64,000 nt of DNA from Eunapius fragilis. Its lineage: Eukaryota; Porifera; Demospongiae; Spongillida; Spongillidae. The notes under the pieces were generated by a model, which was given only the letters and a program-made list of their open reading frames with translations, had not been told where the DNA came from and did no database searches. Positions 10,153 to 20,617 of this stretch are shown here, piece after piece. Position 1 is the stretch's first letter. Each line of letters starts with the position of its first letter. The DNA is taken from positions 4,421,865-4,485,864 of the forward strand of contig OY811985.1 of assembly GCA_963681505.1 (NCBI GenBank), read 5' to 3'. A program made the translations under genes and the position numbers.

Positions 10153-11016
10153 ATGGCCGACGGCGTTGAGGGTATTATGTTCCGTTTCAGCGCCTCGAAG
10201 ACAAATTTAGTGGCCTTCGTGACGCTGAAAAAGGACAGGAAAGCCTGTAGGAATGCTCTGATATTGATTCCCGGGCTAACAGAAGGCTTCATGTCGATGG
10301 CTTATACGCAGCGTTTGTCGGAGGCGATCCTTGATCTTGATTGTTCACTCGTTCAGATCAACTTATCCAGCTCATTCAGGCAGTTCGGATTCAGCAGCCT
10401 CGAGTGCGATAGCTTGGAACTAACTGAGTTGCTGAGAACCCTAAAAGAAAAGTTTTCGTTTGGTCGAGTCGTCATTTTGGGGCATTCGACGGGTGCCCAG
10501 GACACCCTTTATTATCTTCGCTACGGAGAATTGGCTTCTATGGTCAATGCCGTCATCTTGCATTCTGCAGTGAGCGACAGAGATAGTCTAGTGACCGAAC
10601 CTAACACCGCCGCCATGACAGAAGAGGCCATGGCGTTGAAGGCCGCTGGAAGAGAGAGCAGAATTCTTACGGAATTTACGGCCGGTTCTCCAATTACCGC
10701 ATCGCGCTTTCTTAGCCTCATTGGTCGATTGACACCTGACGATATGTTCTCCGTCGACCTCGATGACACGGAGTTGATTCCAATCCTCGGTGCCGTACGA
10801 GTGCCGATTTTCCTGTGTTTTAGTGCTGGAGACGAGTACGTACCCGACAAAGATGCGCAGCGGCGGTTCGCTGACAGAATGGTGAACGTATTAAAGCAGT
10901 ATAGCGGATGTCGAGTGCAAATGGAATATTTCGAAGGGAATCATGGTCTGAGTGAGGAAAGGTTTTACACACCGTTTGTTTCCAGTGTCGTGAATTTTCT
11001 TGGTCAAGTCTTATAA
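10153..11016 (+). CDS. DUF1749-type alpha/beta hydrolase, intronless
   Basis: A 287-residue frame starting MADGVEGIMF; an in-frame ATG at 10123 would add 10 residues. It matches the DUF1749 (PF08538) family of fungal, plant and protist serine hydrolases, whose characterised member is the fungal siderophore esterase SidJ. All catalytic elements are visible: the nucleophile elbow GHSTGAQD with Ser112, the acid Asp227 in SAGDEYVPD, and His264 in EGNHGLS. ALILIPGLTEGF gives the oxyanion-side loop, and length is as expected for the family. There is no signal peptide, so it is probably cytosolic; the substrate is unknown here. The single exon and higher GC than flanks suggest a transferred or retroposed gene, but the frame is intact and probably functional. 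Confidence 0.88.
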   Translation: MADGVEGIMFRFSASKTNLVAFVTLKKDRKACRNALILIPGLTEGFMSMAYTQRLSEAILDLDCSLVQINLSSSFRQFGFSSLECDSLELTELLRTLKEKFSFGRVVILGHSTGAQDTLYYLRYGELASMVNAVILHSAVSDRDSLVTEPNTAAMTEEAMALKAAGRESRILTEFTAGSPITASRFLSLIGRLTPDDMFSVDLDDTELIPILGAVRVPIFLCFSAGDEYVPDKDAQRRFADRMVNVLKQYSGCRVQMEYFEGNHGLSEERFYTPFVSSVVNFLGQVL

Positions 11017-12299
11017 TAATTATATACAGAGCATCTTTCAAATGACCTCCGCATGTCAGTGAAACTTGATTTGTGCGTTGTATTATGACTTAGGGAGTTT
11101 TTAGGTTTGACTGGTAACTTATATAAAGTATATTATACTGATACGAAACGTCCCGCTAAAATTGCTGAACAAGTAAAATAGAACAATTCAGAAGCCACAA
11201 ACAAGAAATCCTACACGAGAATCGTCCTCAACGCGGAAACATTCTTATGATGCATGCACAGTGAAAGCAAGCGTTGAATCAATTTGATTTTATAAATGAT
11301 TGAGCACACTTGCGTAAGAAAGCTGTTCAATCATGCGGTGATTTTACAAGAGATTTTAAAATCATTTGTGAAATCAAATATTGATTCGCGGTCGGCTATT
11401 ACAAGTATGTCTTCGCACGGTGACAATTGAAATCCGATTACCCCAATTTCGTCGCTGCATAGCTTCTTTACCCAGTTGAATACTGGCTAGCTCTCATTGG
11501 AAGGCTACAGTTATAACCTCATACGTCACAGCGCGGGTGGATTACATCACCGCACGTTCGAATTTCGAACGCGCGGTGATGCAATCCATCCGCGCTGTGC
11601 CGCGGGGGGGGCCTGGTACAGAGACATATGGAGAAATCGTCTACATCCATTTCATGCAAATTGAATTCTAAATGACCTCAGAAAATACTAAAAATTCGGT
11701 TTGTAATTTTCACTGCGCTATAATTACGCCTCAATTCGGCTTTAATTTTCACTGCGCTATAACTAAGCAATGTGAAATATAAATCAAGACAAAGTAATTA
11801 CGGTATTAATAATTGAAAATAGTTATCGTTATTTTCGAAGAGCAGTTTAAACGCAATCCAACGAGAGGTACGCATCAATTAGCACATATAATGCAGTTCG
11901 TCGGTACAAGAGTGGAAAGAACTTAGCGATCCAACAAATAATACTGCTGGGAGAATGGAAGCGATTTTTATAACTGCAAGGCATAGGTTTAAAAGTGTAC
12001 AATAGTTGTTTGATTTATCAGCAGCTTTATGTTTCTCTCGGGATCTAAGAATAGACCGTGGAATATTGTAATGAGAAACACCTCACGTACATTTGAAAAA
12101 AAAAAAAGGCCCAACTATTCAATTGGAGCGAAACTTTAATATGGGTCCGGGCATGAATTATATACCGGTACCCGACCACTAGAATGTATAGCATAGAGCT
12201 CTTGTACTTTACCAAAGTTGCTACAAGTCAGTCATAACCACAGTGGTTTAGGACAAGGACATTGGGTCAGGGTATTACTTCAATGTTTCTAGATTGTTC
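11017..12299. other. Intergenic, no gene
   Basis: AT-rich 3' flank of the hydrolase gene. Apart from the palindrome at 11527-11599 and a short A-run near 12097-12108, I see nothing supportable. Confidence 0.5.
11527..11599. repeat. Near-perfect 73-bp palindrome
   Basis: Arms cacagcgcgggtggattaca... (11527-11553) and their complement (11573-11599) surround a centre cgttcgaatttcgaacg that is itself palindromic. A related motif (gattacatcgcg...gacgtaatcc) recurs at about 33129-33158, so this may be a small foldback family. Confidence 0.85.
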
Positions 12300-13140
12300 C
12301 ATACACAGCTGTTGATGCTGCTGTTATTCAGTGGAGAGAGGGTCACAACTATCCACCTCCTGTCTCTCCTTCATCTTCCAGACAAAAGGCATGGGATCTC
12401 CCTCACGTGAAAGAGACACATGATCAGCTCCTACAGGGTGCCTCTGACTGCAGGTCTCGTGCCAGGTTACTCGCAGCAGTCACTAAAGAGTCTGGGGCCT
12501 GGTTGAATGTCCTTCCTGTCTCTTCCCTAGGCCTGCGAATGGATGATCACACAACCATGATAGCTGTTGGTCTCCGTCTGGGTACACCACTCTGTCACCC
12601 CACATCTGCCACCACTGTGGAGGTCATGTTGATGCCCTTGCTACTCACGGGCTCAGCTGCATTAAAAGCAAGGTCGTTTTTCGAGGCATGCTGCTATCAA
12701 TGCCATCATACATAGGTCACTAGCAGCAATAAATGTACCATCAACACTAGAGCCCATCGGCCTATGCAGATCAGATGGCAAGCGACCTGATGGTTGTTCC
12801 ATTGCCTCATGGAAGTCTGGCCAGTGTCTGGTTTGGGACTTTACTTGTGTGGACACCTTTGCAGACTCATACATATCTGATGCCACAAGGGAAGCTAGAG
12901 CTGTAGCCACAGCTGCTGTAGCCAGGAAGAAGGAGAAATAATTATGCTCTGCTGTCCAAATCCCACCAATTTGTACCAATTGCCATTGAGACCTCAGGTG
13001 CCCTTGGCCCTGATGCTCTCAGTTTGCTCACAGATATCAGCCGGCATCAGCAGAGCATGACACATGATCCCCAGTCCCTCCCATTCCTTCCCCAGAGAGT
13101 GCCCATTATGCTGCCTCTGTATTGGGCACCACAAGTGCTT
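12300..13140 (+). mobile_element. Reverse-transcriptase retroelement relic A (C-terminal part)
   Basis: Several frames read across stops and shifts give the C-terminal half of a retroelement protein: ESGAWLNVLPVSSLGLRMDD, a Cys/His cluster (HCGGHVDALATHGLSC), then an endonuclease-like block KRPDGCSIASWKSG-CLVWDFTCVDT. The tail contains TPIAIETSGALG-like sequence (PIAIETSGALGPDALSLLTD). Homologous blocks occur at 14.0-15.5, 30.0-30.3, 33.4-35.3 and 35.3-36.5 kb. RPDG...VWDFT resembles a PD-(D/E)xK restriction-like endonuclease. Stops and shifts make it a pseudogene, truncated at the 5' end. Confidence 0.75.
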
Positions 13141-14034
13141 ACTTAGGTAGATTTTCATAACACTGATTAATTGTAATCGTCTTGCATAATGTGTACGCGT
13201 TTGCATAGGTATGAAAAAATTAACACATTCAAAATAGTTCAAATTACCCTAGCATACTAATGATTATGTCTGATTATTCAAATTGAATTTTATTTAAGAC
13301 AACAAAGATACATTTATGATGAAATTTTGTAAACAAAAATTTGACACTTCTATTACATTATTTCATATAACAGATTACTTAATATGTACTCGGGAAGCCT
13401 ATTCTCTCCTCTACTGAAGTATACTACATTTATCACAGTTCATGCATGGACCAGGCCACCAGTGGTATCGGAACTGACTGATAAAAAATGGCGAACAACG
13501 CGAATGGGAAAGGAAAAGAGCTGCTGATAACTGTTGTTCTATCACTGCATAATAAATTGGGTTTACATTGCATTTACTATTAATCAAACGAGGTGTAAAT
13601 GTGTATGTCAATATTGCATATGTGACTATAGCATTATGTATACTTGATTTACTACGGTGTTGATGTCACATATAACATATTTACTAACACACATGCCGTA
13701 CCAATTTGATTAATAAATATATTGTAAATCCAAATTACTGTATTTAATTAAATCAAATTCCCACTTTTGAAAATTCACTTCGCGTAAACATAAATCACAG
13801 CAATAAAATAAATATTGAACAGACAAAAGCCATCACACACTGACAATGTTACGCTCAAAAAATATGAACTGAATATGTCATAGCAATGATTATCACAAAA
13901 GGACAATTATATGTGATTCAGTCCTTACAATAGCCCCAAATGCCATTGCAAGTATTAATTTAATATTAATAATGCACCTTATTACAAATGACCATGCACA
14001 AAACAACCCCCTAACCCTCAAGCAGGTCTATTGT
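13141..14034. other. AT-rich stretch between two retroelement relics
   Basis: No gene or repeat array recognised. It separates the plus-strand relic A from the minus-strand relic B. Confidence 0.5.
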
Positions 14035-15480
14035 TTTGGCGTTGTGTGTCCTTGCGAGGAAAGCACGGGCATTGGTTCAAGAGACTCAATCTGCCATAGA
14101 TGGAATTTAGCATGGTAGCCTTTGTGGAATTTCCTTGTGCCGCAAGTCATACTGCTAGTTGTGCAAAAAAACTGGTCTTCCCCATGCACTAAATGTCTCC
14201 ACCACTAGTGGAACACACTTCCAACCCAGTTCGGAGCAGATGGGATCATTACATGTGTGTTTTCTCTCCTCTGTCTGTCTAGCTGCTGCACCTGCAACAC
14301 ACCTGCTTCAGACAAAATGCTTGATTTAAGCGGAGAAGTGATGGACACATCAATGGCTGCAGGCTTATCACTAGTGGACCAGCTTGGAATCAGTATATCA
14401 GCAGGCCTTGTTAGCCTCCTTTCATGACCCAAACCCGTACCAACTTCCAGTTTTGGGTTTAGCAGAGCTCTTTTGCAAAATTCAAAAATAACATTACGTA
14501 GAGTATTATGGCGAGTCACTACATCTTCCCCAAATTTGCAGGTAACTGCATGGTGCGCATCCAGTGCTTTGTCAGGACAGTAAGCACATATCTCTCCTTC
14601 TGGTGTTAGAGGCAGACCAAGCCACCATTTGATACTTCACTGCATTTTATTGGGAGCCATGTTGAACCCCAACCTAGGGGAGGGGACTGCCTGTAGCCAT
14701 GAGGAGCCCGAGGCATGCACGACGAAATGGAGAGTATATGAGCGCGACCTGCCAGGTTGCCAGAGTCATATAGTGCACTGAATTGGCAATTCTCAATTCG
14801 TTGTGATAGTTCATGCTGAAGATGAGACTTGATTGGCAAAGGAATGGATAATGTATCCTCTGCAGAAACCTGGAGATTGAAGAGGTTAATAGCATCTATG
14901 ACATAATGGCTGGACACCAAATCTGGGGAAGATGAGCTAATTGAGCCTAGGTATGCAGCAGTGAAGTGAACAGCTACGGATCTTAAGCCAAGACCTACTC
15001 TGCTAAGACTTAAGCAGGCTTGCTTCCAACCACAGCTTTGTGGTGACAGATTGAGGGCCAAACATTCTGTAAAACAGTGATAATGCTATCATCAAATAGA
15101 GATAGTGATAAGCTAAGTTGGAGGTGTTACACGTGAAATGTGGGTCATCTCTCAAACTGCTGCACACTTTCGTAGCAATGCAAGTGTCACCTGTGGGTTC
15201 TCCAACCCCTGTAACTGGTGGAGAAGGAAGGATACATTTGACTGTTTATGGGCCACAAAGTTGTTACAGAAAATCTCATCACCTATTGGGGCATCTAAGA
15301 TTTCAAGGTGAAGGGTATGAGACCGTTTAGTGATCTCACCTGGAAAAGCTGATAAATCTTCCTTACCAAACAACTCACATTCTATTAATAAAACGTAACA
15401 ATAGCCACAATTAAGAGACTGGGGGACTATGACAGCCACTATGCTACGATGTAAACTAAGGTCTTCTTGGGCCTTCATGC
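14035..15480 (-). mobile_element. Reverse-transcriptase retroelement relic B
   Basis: Read on the minus strand from 15480. A post-palm segment (LSAFPGEITKRSHTLHLEIL, ...VTLALLRKCAAV) is followed by GWKQACLSLSRVGLGLRSVAV, a CPDKALDAHHAVTC zinc-like cluster with TRHNTLRN, the endonuclease block RPADILIPSW...PAAIDVSITSP, and the tail ELGWKCVPLVVETFSAWG. Several stops and frameshifts break it. It has the same block order as the other copies in the window but is a clearly different subfamily from relic A. The RT core itself is missing. Confidence 0.75.
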
Positions 15481-17120
15481 TGTCTGATAGTCAGCATCTG
15501 TGTTATTTATGATGCGCCGTCTTTGATGTCTTTGTTAGAAACGAGAGTGCATCGTGTGTACGCACTTTTGCCTTTCGTTGGCTGTACATGTGCATGTTAA
15601 TATTAAAGGGAAGTATAATGAATCCCTTTGGTACATTTATAAGGGTTCTAGTGAATTATTACATTATAAGGTTGATTTTAAGTAATTATTCCGTTATTCC
15701 GCAATGATTATTAAAATTAATTGCTAACCATTATGGTTGTATATGTTTATTAGAAACATATTTCAGTTCATTAGTTAGATAGATAATTAAACTTGATTAT
15801 TTTGATTTGATTTTACTTGTTTAACTACAATTAATAGTGTTATTTACATAACATCACCTTATTACAAGCAGGGATACAAACAATTCTGTTTACAAGAATT
15901 TCAAAATGTCCTGGTCACATATGGTTTAAAACCACTGTGTAACAGTTCCGTTGTAAAATAAATAAAACTAAATAAAATAGAAAAGTACTACCCCCTACAC
16001 CATCTACCCTTCCACTTTGTGTGTGGTGGTAGGATGAATGCAATGTCAGTGATCAGCTACATGTGCACTTGTCAGGATGGATGCGGCTGCTTGGTGGATA
16101 GCATGGAAGTTGTGTGCATAGTTTGGTGTAGGTGAGGATGAATTGGTGCAGATGGCGTGGGTGCATGTGGAGGGTTATAGTGTAGGGTGAGGGGCCCATG
16201 CGATGTGGGACTATGAAGGGTTCACACACTTGTGTCTGGTGGTGCACTCACTACAGATGAATTGGCTAATGTGTGCTCTGTTGTGCACCCAGCTAATTTC
16301 AGGGAGCTCTTCTGCTGTAGGTGCCTTTGGCTACGTAGAAGCTACTCGCAACACCACAAGGTGGACCAAGGCCATAGGAGACAGGGAAGGCAGGAGGAGG
16401 ACTCCAGTGGTTGTTAGGTTCTCTACCAAAAGGTGGGAGAGGGCCAATGCACATTGTAAATGCAAGGGAGGGTGGGGAAAGGAGGAGGGTGAGGAGGAGA
16501 GGGGGGGGGAGGATGAGGAGGAGGGGGGGGGGGGGGGGGAGGGAGGGCTGTCTATGCATTAGGATGAGGAATAATTGGGTTCAGTGGGATCCACATCAGT
16601 AATGTAACTTGCTATACCAAGAAGGACCCAGCTGCTGCCCACCACAAGGTAAAAACGTTACACATGTATCCATTTACTTGCTCACCCACGTCTTGTGCAC
16701 ATCTATATGATTTTTTATTTTGTATCCACCAATCTGGTAGGACTCAGGCATGTTTCGGGACTTTATCAGCCTCATGCCACAGGTGTCCTTCCTGTTCAGT
16801 GACCATGACATATCAAATGGCACATGAACAGCTATGCCCCCCCCCCCCCCCCCCCCCCCCCCCTCCCCTACACCCTCAAGCTGGCCAATACAGATGGCGA
16901 GGCAATGTGTTAGAACCTCTTAGTTTAATACTTCAGAACTCCTATTTTACACAACAAAGCAATGATAGTGTCATAACACCTCTATGACTTCATGAATAGT
17001 GGTCCATTGCACTATTTCATCAGAGTAATAAAATAATGAATGGTGAATTCAGTGCATAGTTCTTCACAGGTTGTTTACTACAAGCTAACCACTGAAATGC
17101 AAGGCAGTATGTTATGTGGG
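15481..17120. other. Intergenic with purine- and C-rich tracts
   Basis: No gene supported. It contains a purine-rich block with G runs (about 16440-16552) and a C tract at about 16838-16863. Frames through these are compositional artefacts. Confidence 0.5.
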
Positions 17121-17350
17121 CATGACATGGGACCGTTGCAACGAAAAAGGAACCTACACATACTTTTCCAAATTTTCAAATCATTTGATATTCTAGAGAT
17201 ACCTCTACCTAGGTCCTCCACAAGTTCTTTCTTAAGCACTGGAAATTGGTCTGTTCATCTTGGGTCAGTCTGAATTATTTGTTCTATTGCACGTGTCAAA
17301 TTTGATGCTGATATTGCATTAGGTCCCTTTTTGCTGCAACGAATCCATAT
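17121..17350. mobile_element. MITE sharing TIR with the 8.4-kb foldback
   Basis: The left end ccgttgcaacgaaaaaggaa and right end ccctttttgctgcaacgaat are imperfect inverted repeats (about 80% over 30 bp) and match the TIR-like ends at 8414-8443 and 8772-8800. The body has no coding potential. Confidence 0.65.
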
Positions 17351-17574
17351 TATCCATTGCACTGAAATGGTGGTTACGGTGATACACACTGTTAGATGAG
17401 ATGTGTTGGAAAATGTAGCAGTGGGGGAGAGAATGGAGAGGAGTGGAATGTTAGTGTGTGAAGGTATACGGTGCTATGATTTGGTTAGGGTGGTTATGAG
17501 GTGGTGGAGCTATAATGGTGGTGCTGGTGAATGGCACGCCACATCTGCATCTCTTTATAGAACATGCTAGTTCC

Positions 17575-18055
17575 ATATGATGCACACCCCATGATGATCA
17601 TAACTGATCAGACGGTCAGCATAATGATCATGACACAAACCTTCATTATGATCATGACAACCACACCACTCTCACATTGATGTCATACCACCCTCATGAT
17701 CATGATAATCATACCATCTTACAAGATGTGATAGAAACAGCCACACCACCCTTATGACAGTCATACCACCCTTATGATAACAATCACACCACCCTCATGA
17801 TGATCACATGATCCCACCACCCTTACAATGATGTTGTCACATTACCTATATGATGATCATGAAAACCATAACACCCTCATGTTGATCATTACAATCACAC
17901 CACCCTCATGATGATCATGACAACCACACCACCCACATGATCACGACAACCACACCATCCACATGATGATCATGACAACCACACCACCCTCATGGTGCTC
18001 AAAATGATCACTCCACCCTCATGATGATCATGACAATTACACCATCCTCATAATT
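17575..18055. repeat. Degenerate minisatellite, ~29-bp unit
   Basis: About 15 diverged copies of a unit based on accaccctcatgatgatcat followed by gacaatcac. Divergence between copies is high, so the array is old. Confidence 0.85.
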
Positions 18056-19685
18056 GATTTGAATGACATCATTACTTCCATATACATGAATATCCAGACT
18101 ACGACATTGAAGACGCTATTGCAAACAGCAAGCATGTGAGTCTGACTCACATCTGTTTAAGCTTAGCTACTAGTTGCACTAGTTAGAATGTTGCAATTGT
18201 CTTTATGTGACCACTTTTTATGAGAAGATCACATTACATCTGATACCGCACTGGATTGCTGTCGTGCATTCCTTTATTCTGGACAGCAGAGGGTCCTTCA
18301 TGTTTCAACTGTGACCGTGCTTAGTGCAACAAACCAGTATATTTGGATGTGCCATATATGAAACATGGTGGATTCACTGAACATTTTAAATATGTTGCGA
18401 GTTTTTGCGGTGTGCACATTTAGAGTACTAGCACTGCATTACATGCACACGTTACCTCTTTGACCACATCCCATCTCCCTACTCAGCTTATTGCATTCAT
18501 GTGGAAGGTGGTTGGACCCTGAATATCATCAGTGTTCGTCCTGAACTAGAATTCTAGTTCTAGAGAGAGAACCAAAACAAGTTCCCCCACAAACAGTACT
18601 GTTTACCACACATAGACACATCCTCCCTATGCAGCCATGCAATTAATGACCCAAGTATTGTCACTGCATTGGCATGTCGCATGTATATAATAAGCGTACA
18701 TGGAAATAAATACACGATAATATCAGCTATGCCAAAAGCAAACAGTCGTTCTCAAGAGGGCTTGGGGGTCTTAGGTAGAATGCACATGATCAATGCCGAT
18801 GGAGTGAACACCACAACTGACGTTAGAAGGAGACCTACTGTCGTTGGCAACTGTGCAGAAGGAAGGGTAGCCGTGAATTACACATGCCATGGAAGGGTGA
18901 AGGTGTGGGGGAGGTAGGGGGTGGAGGTGCTTGAGTGCAGAAGACAGTTCTGAGGAATGAAACCCCGTTACACATACATGACCTTACAGGATATGTGTTG
19001 ATATAAAATCATATTCACCGCATAATATATATGAGGTGTGAACGTAAAGGTCACGTACAAACCATCGTTCAATTGCATTGTCTGGATAGAACAATAGCAG
19101 CTACAATAATAGGGCATGATCACGGGTTGCATGTACGTGTCCATGTACCACACCCTCAAAATCCTAAGGCGTGACCGTGTATATGTAAGTATGCTGCGTA
19201 CTCAAAAGCAGGCAAACAGGCTACACGTCAGTCCCCATACGTCGGCGATAAAAGTTAGTCGTTTCCCAACAATTAGAAGTGAAGCGCCCTATAGCTCCAT
19301 GCGTCCCGCGTCTAACGAAAACCTCACCGTTATCATAGATACTATTCCGTTATCGACGATGTTACACACATGCACGCACATGATGTTACTCGAACTCACC
19401 AAAGGGCGTTTCGCGGCAGTGACGAAGGTGGTTGATTGTGGTGCTGCGTGCGACCCTCCGTATCGAACTGATACTACGCGGGACGCACGAAGAGAACTGT
19501 AGATAATACCTCTTAATGCTGACATCCTTGCGCTCAAAGTAATAGTCGTTCAGAAGTAAAAATAAAAAAAGAATTATCCAAAGTTTGCTTAGCAACAGTG
19601 TAATATTGCGTAAATAAGCGTTTTCGTACTGCTGCGTCATCTCAAAATATCTCTATTACCGCAGCCGCATTGATTACGTTATAAC
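18056..19685. other. Intergenic, no gene supported
   Basis: Short frames (for example 19116-19502, plus) have no recognisable domain and no splice context. I make no gene call here. Confidence 0.45.
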
Positions 19686-20260
19686 TAGCTTCGTTCCCAG
19701 GCAGTATTTTTATATTAAAGTTAGAGGACGTCTTTGTGCGTATGCGCTACCATTACCTAGAACTAGGTAATCGTATTGTATACTAGTCTGATCGAGCCTA
19801 TTCAGCTGAGTTCCGCGAAGCGGTAGCTTTTTCTCTAAGGTGTGTTCGCCAGGAAAGCCTAACACTCAAGGCCGAGCAGGAGAAAGCACGTTTATGTTTG
19901 ACTTCAAACTGAAGTGAACCACTGCTCCGCAAGTTCAACGTAGAACAGTCGTAGTTATTCCACCTATAGTTTCCCTGAAGGTCGACCAAGTCTCTGGCTC
20001 TATGGTAGCCATCACTATAAGCACTTCCATTGTAACCAATTGCGTATTGATTTTGTGTACACGATGTATATTTCGAAATGAAGCGCTACGAGATCTACAT
20101 ATACAACGGTCTGGGACGATTGCGCTGAGAACGAGATAGTATGCGGAAAGGTTTGAAACAAAATTACAACAGTATGATTACAATGGCTAGCGCATGCGCA
20201 CAAAGACCGTATTTCTCCCCCGAACTTAAATATAATAATGCGGCTTGGGAACGAGGCTAA
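19686..20260. mobile_element. hAT-like TIR element, copy 2 (complete ends)
   Basis: The most complete member of the family also seen at 6.1 and 23.8 kb. The left end tagcttcgttcccaggc and right end gcttgggaacgaggcta are inverted repeats, and similarity continues about 90 bp inward (gtctttgtgcgtatgcgcta versus tagcgcatgcgcacaaagac). Flanks are ttataac on both sides, close to the 8-bp target duplication expected of hAT elements. About 575 bp long, no transposase frame: a non-autonomous element. Confidence 0.75.
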
Positions 20261-20617
20261 TTATAACCGGCGCGCTGTGCACTATAACTTTATGTCCACG
20301 GAGGCTCGTTTACAAGCTGCTGTATTAAACTATTTTTACATCAGCATGTAGAGATCAAGAGTTGGCCGAATCCTTTTTGTTGAATAATGAAAGAGTGATA
20401 TATTTGAGGAGACAAGAGCGGCAGTACAGCCAGTTTTCTGCACGATTTGTGGAACCATTCGTGACACATAGACGATGAGCATTATATACACAAGTAATGA
20501 CGAGGACAGTTTTTCTAGGTCGAGTTACAAGGCTAAAACATCGTATAAAGAGTTGTACTCAGCAAAATCGGTATTTGTGGCAATTAAAACCCTTCCCACT
20601 AATTTTCCAAAGAAGTG

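Noticed and set aside
16203-16602. Gly/Glu/Arg-rich plus-strand frames
   Set aside because: Purine-rich low-complexity sequence with G runs; no splice context or domain.
19116-19640. Overlapping 80-128-codon frames
   Set aside because: No domain, no homologous look, conflicting strands; not supportable as genes.
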